Below, in pieces: positions 12,632 to 26,974 of a DNA stretch of 64,000 bases. Both the position numbers and the translations under genes were made by a program. Position 1 is the stretch's first letter. Each line of letters opens with the position of its first letter. Where the stretch lies: the NCBI GenBank assembly GCA_013368325.1, contig JAACJK010000225.1:1-64000 (forward strand). Reading direction: 5' to 3'. This DNA is from Ephemerocybe angulata (lineage: Eukaryota > Basidiomycota > Agaricomycetes > Agaricales > Psathyrellaceae). Below the pieces are notes generated by a model. It was not told the DNA's origin and ran no database searches. It was given only the letters and a program-made list of their open reading frames with translations.

Positions 12632-13113
12632 TTTTGGGCGGGAGAGAGCAGAGTAGAGGGAGAGATGTGTTGGAGGTGTGGCCACGTGGTCTGGCCCTTG
12701 ATTGATCTCGCCCTGCGAAACAGCGCCAAACTGGCCTCCAGGCCCGCTACGCCCTCCCACAAGCTGGCTCGCAAGGCTCACCAACGGGTCCATCGCTGCC
12801 AATCTTGACTGCATCCTCGCCATTCGTGTAACAGTTATCTCAGAATCTAGCCCCCGCTGCGCTGCTAGCATGGATATATATTGACTTCACTACCTCCTCG
12901 TGGTGCATGCATGTCTAGTATTATGAAGGCTATAATAGGGAAGGAAGGGGTATGAAACGAAACGATGCTCAATGCTGTAACGTATATGCGATGACGATAG
13001 TAGACTAAAGGAGAGTGGTCGTGTAGATAGGACGATAGCAAGAATGTAGGGTCGAAAAAGAAATAAATCATAAATCATTTTTAATGCCGTGACTGGGTAT
13101 CGTCGCGCTGCCT
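12632..13113. other. Intergenic, VAP promoter and ABC copy C 3' flank
   Basis: The 480 bases hold the upstream region of the VAP gene (near 12632-12850) and the 3' flank of ABC copy C. No other feature seen. Confidence 0.5.
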
Positions 13114-16100
13114 CTATGCCTTGCTGAGGGCTTGGAGCTGAACATACTCGTAATAGTCTCCACGCTTTGCGATCAGCTGGTCATGGGTACCAGACTCGCT
13201 GACGCTGCCTTCTTTGATAAAGTAACTGCATAGGAAAACACGAGGTCAGCCACACATCTACCAGGAAGGAAAGGGTCGACTACGCACATGGTATCCGCAT
13301 TCTGAATTGTCGACAGTCTGTGGGCGATGGCAATGGTCGTGCGTCCCTTGGCAGCCTGGTCAAGAGCAGCCTGCACAACCTTCTCGGAGTTGGAATCAAG
13401 CGCAGACGTAGCCTAGAGGAGTGAACGCATATGAGATCCCCGTCCAGAAAGTCAATCTCAAGAAGAAGCGAAGCCTACCTCATCCAGAAGGAGAACCTTG
13501 GGGTTGCGGAGCAGAGCACGGGCAATAGCGATACGCTGCTTCTGACCACCGGAAAGTTGCGAGCCCTTGCCTCCGACCTCAGTGTCAAATCCTCTGCAAG
13601 GCATCCGTCAGCAAACGTTAATTTCCGAAGAGAGAAAAATGAACGGCAACTTACTCGGGGAGCGACTGAATGAATTCGAGGATGTTGGCGTCCCGGCATG
13701 CAGCCTCAATCTCTTCCTGGGTGACCTCGGACTCGGGCTTCGTGGCCCCAAGCAAGATGTTGAAACGAACGGTGCCGGCGTACAGGGTAGGCTCCTGGGA
13801 CACCAACGCGATGTGCTTGCGGTAGTCCTGAATGTTGAGCTCGGTGACCTTTTCTCCATCGAGGTAGACCTCTCCAGCCAGAGGGTCATAGAACCGCTCG
13901 ATCAACTGGATAACAGTACTCTTTCCAGAACCCGAAGCACCGACAAGGGCGATGTAGGTTCCAGGCTTGACCTCAAGCGAGAGATCGCGGAGGACACGCA
14001 CACCAGGACGAGTTGGGTACCTGAAGTGCACACCCTCAAGGCGAATATGTCCCTTCACCTTAGACTCGTCCAAAACCTTTCCACCCTCGTTCTCGGCGTC
14101 AATCTCGGGAGTCGAATCCAGGAGTTTGATGATATCAGACCCGGCACCCTTTGCCGAAGACATATCGGGCACGAACATGAACACGTTGCCAGCCTGGATC
14201 GCACCGAAAGTCGTGCTCTGTGATCAACAAAAAAAGCATGAGCACTCCGTTCCGTGATAGCGACGATGTGAAGGCGTACCATGAGACCGACGTAGAACTT
14301 GAAGGTATCCGCTTCGCGGTTGGCAACGAGTCGGGAGCCGTACCAGAAGACAAGGGCGATGACGAAGAAGACCATGGCCTGCGAGAGGGAGTAGAGACCA
14401 TTACTCCAGATTGCAGTCCTGTTCGACTTCTTGAGAGGAACGTCAAGCGATTCGCTATAGAGACGCAAGCAGTCGGCTTCACGGGTGAGCGAGGCGACAG
14501 TGCGAATGGAACCAGCGGCTTCACAAGCAAGTTGTGCGGATTCCTCGTGGGCCTTCTTGTTGGCCTGATCTTTGAGGACGACAACGCGCTATACAATTAT
14601 GGTGAGATGACAGTCACTTGTGCCAGGATGTGCAACTTACGAGACGGATATAACCGGTGGAGATAACGACGGGCGTGCACGCGATACCGACGAGGGCGAG
14701 CTTCCAGATGAAGGCAAGACCGAGGACGGAACCAGCAAGAACAGTGGCCACGGACTGAACAATGGCACCGAGGGTAACACCAGCCAATCCATTGACTTTC
14801 TGGGGGTTGTCGCTAAGTTTGGAGGTCAGAGCACCAGTGCTGTTCTCGTCTCTGTCGAAGTACTCAACTAAAGGGAACTAGATCAGAACTCTGCTGTAGA
14901 ATGGAGACGAGATGTTACTTACTATCTTGACGGAGAATAGCCTTGAAGCTGAGCGACCGCAGACGCGCAGTGAGTGCCGCTGCGGCGCCGGCAAAGAGGT
15001 AGTTCTGGAATCCAATGGCAACGGTCGAGATGATGGCGATGAGGAAAAGCCAGAGTGCATTTCGATCTCCAGCGTGCGTACGCTCTGCACGGTCGAGCTT
15101 GGAGAAACCAGTGATACCTTGAGCGAAGACAACACCGAAGGCAGGGTAAACAAATCCAGTCACTGAACATGGACAGTCAGTATCCAGTCAAAGCTTTGAA
15201 GGGGTGCCAGCAGGACTTACTGGAAGCAAAGATAGAACCGAAGAAATAGTTGCGCCATTGATCGCGGACAAGGAGACCCATGCGCTTGAACAGGTAGGGC
15301 AAGCTGAGATCTTCCTCCTTCTCGCCTTCGCCTTTCTCCAGACGCTTCTGCTCCAGGATTTCGCTGGCAAGGGAGCGAGATGTCTTCTGGCGACCAAGAG
15401 GGATCTCCTCGCGCGCCTGCTTCTCGATATCCGTCTCCCTCTTCTCTTCAGCCTCGTCCTCACTGTCCGAGTCGACTTCAACGATTTCCTGGGTCTCCCT
15501 CAGCTTCTGGGACTGCACAAGGCGCGAGTACGCGCCCTCCTTGGAGAGGAGTTCATTGTGGGTACCGGACTCGAGAACAAGACCGTCTCCCATAACATAG
15601 ATAACATCGGCATCCTTGATGGTCGACAGCCTGTGCGCGATGGTGATCGTGGTACGACCTGAAGTAGAAGTCAGATTACCATATTCGGAGTGAATGCAGG
15701 GTCCACTTACCAGCAGCAGCCTTATCCAGCGCATCCTGCACGATACCTTCAGACTGGGTGTCCAAAGCCGAAGTAGCCTCGTCGAGGAGCAAAATCGTGG
15801 GGTCCGAGACAATCGCACGCGCGATGGCGATGCGCTGCTTCTGTCCGCCAGAAAGAAGGAATCCGCGTTCACCGACCATGGTTTCATACCCGTTCGGCAA
15901 TTTCGTAATGAAGCCGTCCGCGTTGGCCTTGACGCAAGCCTCCTTGATCAATGCAAACTTCTCCTCAGCCGAGGAGTGCTCCCACTTCGTTCCAATGAGA
16001 CCATGCGAGACGTTCTCCTTGATCGTGGTAGCAAACAGCGAGGGCTCCTGAGAGACGAGACCAATCTGAGAGCGCAGCCATTTGAGGTTAAGGTCCTTGA

Positions 16101-18014
16101 GGTTGTTGCCATCGAGTTTGACCACACCCGCAGTCGGGTCATAGAAGCGCTCGACAAGGTTGATAACCGTCGACTTTCCAGAACCAGAAGCGCCGACTAA
16201 AGCTGCGGTCTTCCCGGCCTTGAAAGTCAATGAGAGCTTCTTGACGACCTTAACCGTGGGACGCGAAGGGTACGAGAATTGGATGTCTTCGAGGGTGATT
16301 TCACCTTTGACGTTCTCTGGGCGAAGCCCTTCCTCGCTGTAGGAGTCGATGTCGGGGACGCGATCGATGGTTTGATAAAGCTTGGCTGCAGCTCCGCGAC
16401 CGTGTGTGATAGCTATGACAAAAGTATGCACGTCAGTAAACCGGGCTTAAGGACCGCTGGTAATTGATCGCAGTACCTTGCATCTCCGGAGCCAGCAACG
16501 CGAGAGAGAACGAGCCGATAAGAATAGACAACAGCACATTGACAATCTTGCCAGCGTCAGCTGAAAACGATATGTTAGACTGCGGGCTGCGGATGGTATA
16601 TTAAAACCAATGACATACCATGCCCTTGGTTGATGAGAGTGGTACCAAAATGGAAAGCTACACCGTAGGAGTTAGAAGTGGATCACAACCTTGCACATTT
16701 GGACGCACCGAGACCATATCCGGCGTAAATGACGAAGAAGAAGACGGCGAGGCCTCCACCATGCCACATCGCAGCTTTCACATCAACAGCTTTGGACTTG
16801 TCGATATGAGTATTGTAGATAGCGGACAATTTCTTCTGGGTACCGAAAGCCTGAGCGGTGCGAATGGTCGAGATGACTTCCTCGGCTAGACTGCCGCCGT
16901 CGGCAACATGGCCCAACGAGATTCTGAAGGCGGAATCAGCGCGGAGAAAAAAATGGCAAGGAAGAACACCGGTAATCGGAAGTAAGCTTACTGCATGTAT
17001 GTCGAGACAAACTTGTTCATTACACCACCGGTGATGGCGATGCAAGGAAGCATGGAGGAAAGAGCGAGAGCAAGACGCCATGATCGAATGTAGGCCAAGA
17101 TGAAACCTGTGAAGAATGCCCCCAAGAAGGTTACAGAGAGGGCGACTTTCTCAGAAATACCCTGCTGTACGAGATCTAAAAGCCATCCTCAGACAACTGA
17201 GCTTCGACAGAAAGTAAACAAAGAGACGTACGGGTGTCGGTTTGGATACGAGTCGCAACCTCTCCGGCTCCAACGTTGTCGAAAAACGCAATGTCTTGAC
17301 GGAGGACAGCCTGCAAGTACTTCTCACGGACGCGCTTTGCGTTGACTTCACCAGTGTAGACCCAGATGAACATGTACGAATAGGTGGCCACAAACATTCC
17401 AACACCTAGGGTGACAGTGACTAAGTCAAGGATCCACAAAAATGTGCCCAGGTACTCACCGATATAAACCAAATAACTAGCATCGAGAGCAGCTGTATGC
17501 TTGAACGACTCAGTCGCCGCAGGAACAAGGGCAGCGGCGGTTGCGTTCCCACTCTCGGCCCGCTGGATGACGATTCCAAAGTTGACGAAGTCGTTGGTGA
17601 GATTACCGAACAACAGGGACATGAGGGGCTTCGGGGTAACAGTTAGTGGAGATCAGAGGTCCAGAGACATTGCCACGTACCTGGGCAGCACCTGCCGCAG
17701 CGGCGCAGAGCAGACCGAGAGCATCAATGAAGAGCTCGAACTTGGTGGAGAACCTATTGGACGGTTAGACACGATGAGTGAGCTAGGCTGGACAGGCCGC
17801 ACCTGAATAATTGGGTAAACGAAATCGGGGGCACCTCTGGCTCCGCAGCCTTCTCTGGCAGCGAGCTGGTGTCGCTCAGGTCCTTCTCATTGGCGGCCTC
17901 GTCGACCTTCTTGCGATTGAATATGCCGAGACGCTTCTTGGACTTGTTCTTCTTGTCGACAGGAGGGTCAGGCGTCACGGTGGACTTTTCGTCTGTGCTA
18001 CTGGGCCTCGACAT
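13114..18014 (-). CDS. ABCB/MDR-type full transporter, copy C, intact
   Basis: Predicted plasma-membrane multidrug-type exporter. Seventeen exons, all GT-AG, from 18014-17803 to 13225-13114, sum to 3981 bases, 1326 residues. The largest exon, 15711-16412, carries most of NBD1. Order: basic N-terminal tail (about 70 residues, KKNKSKKR), membrane domain 1, NBD1 (Walker A near residue 457, signature LLSGGQKQR, Walker [13 protein letters not shown]), acidic linker, membrane domain 2, NBD2 (Walker A near residue 1115, signature QLSGGQKQR). It is closer to copy A than to B, for example YLDGEKV in the NBD2 region and [20 protein letters not shown] in membrane domain 2. It is the reference for spotting damage in A and B. 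TATA-like strings lie 30-90 bases upstream (18045-18110). Substrate unknown. Confidence 0.95.
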
Positions 18015-19057
18015 GGTTGGGCGAACAACCAGTGAAGGGACGGTAGTGAGGGGGTATAAAAAGGAGACGGGGGAAAAGAAACAGGGGGTGGGCCCATATA
18101 TGTATCACTCTTGGCGGGCTGCCGGCTCGTTTTGTCAATCAGATTAGGTCACTTCCACCGCGCCAATCTTATCTGATTAGCCTTTTTGTCCCAGCCGCGA
18201 TGACTCGTCTCGCCGGCACCTAGTACGCGTCGCTGCGCCCGCGGTGCACTCTCCCACAGACCTCAGTCACTGCTGCGCAACTCTTCTGGCCAAACCTTAT
18301 AATTATCTACACAGCTGCGCCAACGGAGCTCAGGTGTCGATCCTTGTTGATCCTATGGTCTTTTGGCGCCCAATGCATTCGCTCATGGCCCACGTTGTCT
18401 CCATTGTTCCTGTCGGCGGCCCAAATCTTCCGTGGTAATAAGTAGCGGGGGGACTTCCCCTGACTTCCCACTCCTTCCCAGCGTTTATAAGCATCGTATG
18501 CTAGCGTATGTTTCGCTTTGCAGTACCCGGCTCGGTCAGGCTGCAGGTTACAGGACATAAGTGGCATTGTTCAGCGCTCAGGGACCATCCGTCCTCTGAA
18601 TCCGAGATTCTTGAGTGCAGGGTCGCCTCACTGTGTATGCCTATGCCAACAACGTAAACGACTCGGCCGAACTTGAATTCAATTTAAACTCAAGGCATAA
18701 TGTGGTGACCTAAGGTTGGGCGCCTCGGCGCCTTGCATCCCGCACCGTTGCTAAGTGCATCGGGCTTTTAGGCCCTTCCGGTTTCCTGAAAGCCAATCAG
18801 GTAAATATACAACGCCTGCGATGCTCCAGAGGCTCATAAGAATATGTTTGGCCATGGAGTCCTCATCCTTAGAACCTCTGTACGACAAGGACCTTGGGAG
18901 TGCACCGGCAAAACGGCCGACCTGGGTCCGAGATCGTGACCAACTGACGAATTAAGCAAGTCCATGTTTTGCAAACAACACCTGTATCGCAACCAACACC
19001 ATCTCCCAACCACGAAGAAAGCAGGCTTTCTTGTCTTACACTCCTTAATATCCCATA
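18015..19057. other. Divergent intergenic, ABC copy C and AGC kinase
   Basis: About 1 kb between two divergently transcribed genes. It should hold both promoters. TATA-like strings occur at about 18054-18061 and 18098-18107. No further gene is supported. Confidence 0.5.
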
Positions 19058-21291
<2,234 letters not shown>

Positions 21292-22104
21292 ATAATCACC
21301 CTAGTCCCTCTTCATACCTTCATGATCTCAGATCAAACACTCTAATACCTCAACCTCAAACCCACGCTGCAAGTTACACGACACACACTGGATCCCATTT
21401 ATATTCTCCAATCAATATCACTTGGTTGTTCATTAACTTATAGTCTCGCCTAACTTTCTTCCCCTGCTCATGCCGCTGTCAGTGCTGTTGCTTCCCCCAT
21501 CGTTGGTCGCCTAGTGCTATTATGAACCGCTTACCTTTATTCAACGCTCCTTCGCTTCTCTCCTCCCTCCCACGTCTTACCGAGCCCTTGTTCCATCCAA
21601 TACCAAAGTGTTTCTGTTAGTAAGTATTTATGGAGCTTCTGTGTTTAATTTGGATAGATGGATTCGCCTGTTTTTTTTTTCTTTCAGTTGGCTCAACTTA
21701 GTTACTCAGCACCCATCCCCTTACTATTGTGTCTCCGTACCCTGTATTATTCATATCCGCTGAAATGCAAATCGGTGTTGGCTCTAACCCCCGCCGTGTG
21801 CGGGCAGGATGTGTACCAGAGTACCGTCAACTCCGTGGGTATGCATGTGGTCACTCTTCTCCTGATGCGCTAACCCGAGCTGGATTGTCATGGAAGACCC
21901 AGGTTTGTGTCCCAAGCTCCCCTTGGCGCCGCTGAGCTTCGACCGTTGGGCATTGGCCCAATGCGATATGTCTACCCGGGCGCAGGGTAAAGCTCCAAGC
22001 CACCAACTCACACTATTACCTTTACAGACTGCCCCTCGTTCTCATCCACTTCACTTGCCACTTCCTTCTCGTCAGCGTGGCCACCTTCCACCACACTGGC
22101 ACAT
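21292..22104. other. Intergenic, AGC kinase to F-box-like gene
   Basis: Pyrimidine-rich 3' flank of the kinase (21292-21780), then upstream sequence of the next plus-strand gene. No gene seen. Confidence 0.5.
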
Positions 22105-24058
22105 ATGGTCGACGTCTCTCTCACTAACCAGAGCATTATCATCCCACCAGAACCCCAAGGTCATCGACAGCATGCTGAACAGTGTATGAGGGGAAATGTG
22201 CTTCCAGATGACATTGTCCAAGCCATCCTCGACTGCATCCACTCTTCAGGCGGCGCAGCCTCCCTCTATGAATGCGGCCTCGTCTCCAGGCAGTTCACAA
22301 CATACACCCGGAAACATCTCTTCAAACACATCACCTTGCGCTCTAACGCGTCCAGCGTAGGGAGGCTCAAAGGGTTTCGAGAGCTCCTGAAAAAGGGCAA
22401 CTCGAGTTTGGTGGAAGGGACGGAGAAGCTTGAATTGGAATTGGGCGATGGGCACCGGTGGATATTCAGCAAGATTTTGACGCCACCGTTTAAGACGTCC
22501 GATCCTAGGTTCTATGACGACCTTAGAGAACAGAGGCGGGATCTGGATAGGACGATATCGAACATCCTTCTCCTGATCGCTGGCGCACCTGGGAACACTA
22601 GTCCTATCGTCCCCAGCCCATCCCCTTCATTTCCACATATCGCTGCCCGTCCTCACAGGAGTCTCCGCGAGCTCGTGGTTTCACACCACACGTTTTACCC
22701 CGTTTCATCTAACGAGGACCATATGACGGGATGGCAGAGGGTATTCGGTCTGGCGACCCTCGAGAAGCTCTCAATGAAGGACATATCGGACTTCCCCTTG
22801 GCGCTGCTGGGGCACGCGGGGGAGGGCATGAAGAACATCGAGTTCCTGCGCGTCAAGCTCGACAGGCGGGACACACAGCAAATGCGGACACCGCTCAGCA
22901 GCATGGGGGGGAACCCAGGGGATTCGTTGGGGAAGGGTAGAATCCGACCAAGGGTTTTGTCGATTAGGGACTGCTATTCTGAGACAATCGACCCGCTCAT
23001 CGCATGCGCGTCGAACGCCGAGTCATTCCTCGACTTTGGCGGCATCGTCAATTGACGGTGCACCCGTGTCTTATGGCGCAGGCAGCGGCATATCAGAGGC
23101 TTTTGAACGCGGTGATTCAGAAGTCAGAGGTGTTTGATCACTTGGTGTGGATGTCCCCAGGTCAGTTCATCTACTCCGCCTTTGAATCCAGAACCGAGAT
23201 AAATTGACGATCTTTGGTTCAGCTCAGCGTCAGGAGAAGGATCTGGAGGCCTGCCTGGCTGACTTCACTAGATTCAAAAAGGTGGACCTGATCTTTACAG
23301 ATGGGTTCGGAGGCTTCTCCCAGCTCCTCACCGAGATCCGCGATCTTCTGCATGCAGCGACGTGCGTCTCCCTCCCACCCACACCGAATCCAGGAGAGTC
23401 TCAAGCCGGTCTCCCAAGATTCGCCCCCAGTACATCTGCGCTCGAAGAACTCACGCTTCGGTTCGATCTGGAGAACCTGACTATGCACTCCACCCCGGAG
23501 TCGATCCTGCCAGGCGTTTCTTCGACTCCGGGCAGCGGGAGTCATACTCCCATACGGGTTCCGAGCGGCATCGGCCGTGCTGACACAGAGTCACCACCGA
23601 AGAGCCTCTACTACGCTCATATCAAGTACATATGGAAGCTGGACGAGAAAGATATGGGGGTTCTGCGGGACATCGACAGGATGCTCTCTGGTCCTCCCGA
23701 ACCAACTGAAGGGATGCATGCAGCAGGCGGAGGATGCTACCTCACTGTGCCTCATTCCGACGTCAGTACCACCACCCACACCATTCGAGATGCGTCCACA
23801 GAATCCCCCAAGAGCCCCTTCATGATGAGCGACGTGCGAACGGCCTTCCCGACGACCCCTGGGTGGCTGGGGGAGAGGAACGACTTCCCGCACTTCAAAC
23901 GGCTCTCGACGACGTGCGTGTACCAGCCCGCGTCGAGTTACATGCTGGACGACTGGAAGGCAGCGGATGTGTATGAGGCTTGTCGGACGTTCGTGCAGGG
24001 AGGGCTGCCCCGGTTGAAGAAGAGTGGGAAACTCCACTTTGCGTTCGAGAAGGTCTAG
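22105..24058 (+). CDS. F-box-like protein, one-base frame break
   Basis: Weak F-box signature near residue 33 (VLPDDIVQAILDCI), then a leucine-containing region typical of fungal F-box proteins that pick substrates for SCF ubiquitin ligases. Exon 1 22105-23160 and exon 2 23223-24058 are joined by a GT-AG intron. Within exon 1 the frame shifts near 23046: before it the protein reads SFLDFGGI, after it, one frame over, RQLTVHP, with no splice signal between. Adding one missing base gives 1893 bases, 630 residues. This is a single C lost from a CC pair, or a real frameshift. The ATG at 22105 is the first in a long open frame; a later ATG at codon 29 (MRGNVLPDD) is also possible. Function beyond F-box is unknown. 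Confidence 0.65.
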
Positions 24059-24365
24059 CGACGTCATCGTGCTAGGTGCCCGGTGCCGGCGAATTCACTC
24101 GTTTCGAGATTCCAATACTGTACATATGTGTGCCACCATTCACTTAATTTCAACCTCGCGTGTGTCTACCTCAGAAGACCTCAAGAGCTGATTTCCTGTT
24201 TACTGGAGAAAGTACAGCTGAAATCGGCTCAAAACCCAAGAGCGCCCGTCCGAACCGTTTAAGCGCCCACGCGCGTCAAGGTGCGGATCAGATCGCGTAC
24301 CTCCAGGTACGCCCCCAAGAAGAATGATACGCGTCGCATATAGGTTTCGGCGTCTCGCGCCCGAT
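24059..24365. other. Convergent intergenic
   Basis: About 300 bases between two converging genes. Nothing recognised. Confidence 0.5.
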
Positions 24366-25070
24366 CTAGACTTCGATACGCGAGTTATGTGTGTCGGCTG
24401 TTCCTGTTATGGTGAGGGCGCCCTCGGCTAGCCTCAGCTCTTGCTCAACGTTGACTTCAACCTGACTGTTCAGGAGTCTTTGTATGTATGGGTAGATGAC
24501 GGTCGCGCTCGGGTTCTCAAAGGAGGCAGCCAGTACGACGTCGACGTTCTCTCCAAGGTGTGCTGCCAAGATTGTGACTCCCCAGTCCAGCGACAATTGA
24601 AGCTGCCCAGCGCGCGATCCACGTACCAACGAGATGCTGCAGCATCCCTTTCATCGTCCTTAGTGGCACGTCTCCGCACGGAACAGTTTTTGAAGCCCGG
24701 GCCCTCCACTCGTTCGGTGATAAAAGTCGGCTCGGAGCGCCTTCAGGGCATTGATACTTTTTGGTAGCATCGTCGCTGAAGATGCTGGCGATTATACGTT
24801 CAATATTTACCCCAGGGTGTTCAGGCGGGAGCATGGGCTCAGAGTTGTAGTACAATACGGGCAAGTATAGTGAGCAGCCGTACTCAAGGTCGAAAGAGCA
24901 AACAGTGCTCGATAATCGTGCAGCATCCCACAAGGTGTCCTCGAGGTCGGCATTTTGCGTTCTCGGCGATCACCCTTCACTTGAGAGCGTACTTGGCAAC
25001 TCATAGGCACTATGATGCACCCATCCCTGTGCCAGGGAATTGTAAAAGCAGTTTCAGCTTCAGCTTCCAT
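24366..25070 (-). CDS. Unrecognised 189-residue protein
   Basis: I do not recognise this family. Three exons in gene order 25070-24993, 24939-24685, 24602-24366 have lengths 78, 255 and 237, all multiples of three, joined by GT-AG introns of 53 and 82 bases in phase 0; 570 bases in total. The protein starts MEAEAETAF, has no signal peptide or membrane segment, and its C-terminal third is aliphatic, with alternating strand-like segments. The ATG at 25070 is the first in frame; the frame is open further upstream without ATG. The clean exon arithmetic supports a real gene, but expression evidence is lacking. Confidence 0.5.
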
Positions 25071-26974
25071 CGAGTTACATAGGTCCCCCAAAGTTTTCGA
25101 CGCCCACGATACCCTCGTCAGTGGAAGGTTAAGCTTTAAGGTTAAGGTTCTTAAGGTTATCTCCCCTGCATCCTTGAGGTGCGCACAAATCGCAAACCGC
25201 ACTTAAGCTCTTTCCTTACGGTATAAATTGTGACTTGGGCCCAGCTACATAACGCTCATCCACGCATCTCCGCCCATCCCACCATCCAAGTTAAAATCTT
25301 TCTTCTCATCGTCATACCAGAGACGCCCACGATAAAGGGTTCCCCGGTCATGATCAGCTGTTCCTCTCCGCGGCGTTGAGGAGGCTCAAAAGTCCAATTG
25401 AACCTGTGCTATGTACGTACGAATATAATGGTTGGTCAAGTTTTCTTTATCTTTACTCTCTTCGAAGCTCGAAGAAGGATGATTTATGAAGGATACCCTC
25501 CCGTGCGCTGCATTCAATTGTCCGACCGACCTGCAGAAGGTGTTTCGCGCAGACAGTCGAAGGGCAAGGAAAGGGAAGCAGCCACTGCCACCCGCCTTCC
25601 ATCACCCCGGTCGATGATAGATAGATATTGTCTCCTTCCCTCAGATTCTGTTTCGTTCGTGCCAAGTGGTGCGATGCAGATGCATCACGTCTCCCGTCGA
25701 GTCTGCCTTGACCGCTCATTGGACGGTCCACGAGCGCTTGACCCTCAAGATAAGATAGATGTAAAGACTTAGATCTTTGATGAAGGGAACTAAAAGCGTG
25801 AGCGATCTCCCTGAAACACCATCCCTTCCTTGATCTCGAGAAGCAGGCAGAAGCTTAAGGCAATGTAGTACTACATATGATAATCAGAACTTTGCATTCG
25901 CCAACAAGGTTAACCAATCATATGTCCCAGGATTCAAGCGGGGAGTCACAGACCGTGCCTTTCTCCAACCTTGTTCTCCCGGAGGATCCAGTTGAGGAGG
26001 AAGCGCCGGTGTGATTAGATCCATATTCTCGGCAGTGCTGTGTGTACTTTAATTTCTGCAGTGCGAGCGGGATCGCCAGCGCTCCGAGACTGCCTCGCAA
26101 GAGCGCCTGCAGTAAACCTTGAAGGCCATCCTCGATATTGTTTGCTGTCTGTGTGACGGGTGTACCTGAGCTTTACCCAAATAACACCCGACATGTGCGG
26201 ATCGGCATGTCCTTGGGCGCCAACGGGGATCGTCGCTGCCCCACTCGTCGAAACTCATTCAGACGGATGGAATTGTCGATCCTCGTTCCGTTTGTCATGG
26301 ACTCAAGTCGTGTGGAATAGTTTGGGAGACGCGGCTGGTGCCTGGCATGAGTTGGAGCGAGATAAGGTATCATAAGGATAGTCAGTGGTAGTAGTACAAC
26401 AAACAGTCAGCGATGTCAATAGATAGGTATCTTAGGTATCTAGTCAATCCAACCAGGAGAAACCAAGAAAAGCGAAGGTAAGTAGATAAGTATAAAAATG
26501 TGGTATGGAAGTCAAAGAAGAAGCACGAACATCCGGTAAGCTCGGCGACGAAGATAGATAGATGATAGTAGATCATAGTATGAGGAGACGCTCGGAACCA
26601 GCAGCACCCGTTGAGCAAGTACAGCCCAGCAAAATTAGAATGACAACTGCCGTACTGCAGCTTCATCATCTGGTGATGCATCATCACCCACCCCCTCCAC
26701 CAATTCAGCAGGAAGCAGGGAAAGATGGGGGCGTCCCACCCATCACAGATGCGTCGATAGACAGATTGCGATGGAAGTTTGGAGGAAACCAAGAGGAAAC
26801 AGGAATGGGGGATGATGAGATTGCCGGAACGCGAGACGAGACGAGACCGATGAACCCCAGCACCACCTTCGAAACCTTCGAAACCCAAGTACCCCGCGCG
26901 CGTGATCCCCGTCGGACATAGGACGGCCCGCCCAACACACCAACCACACACCGCCTCCGCGGCTCGCTCGTCGC
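25071..26974. other. Intergenic, 1.9 kb
   Basis: Only short open frames without domains. A TATA-like string at about 25219 lies on the upstream side of the unrecognised gene. Open frames on both strands at 26382-26978 are low complexity and rejected. Confidence 0.45.
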
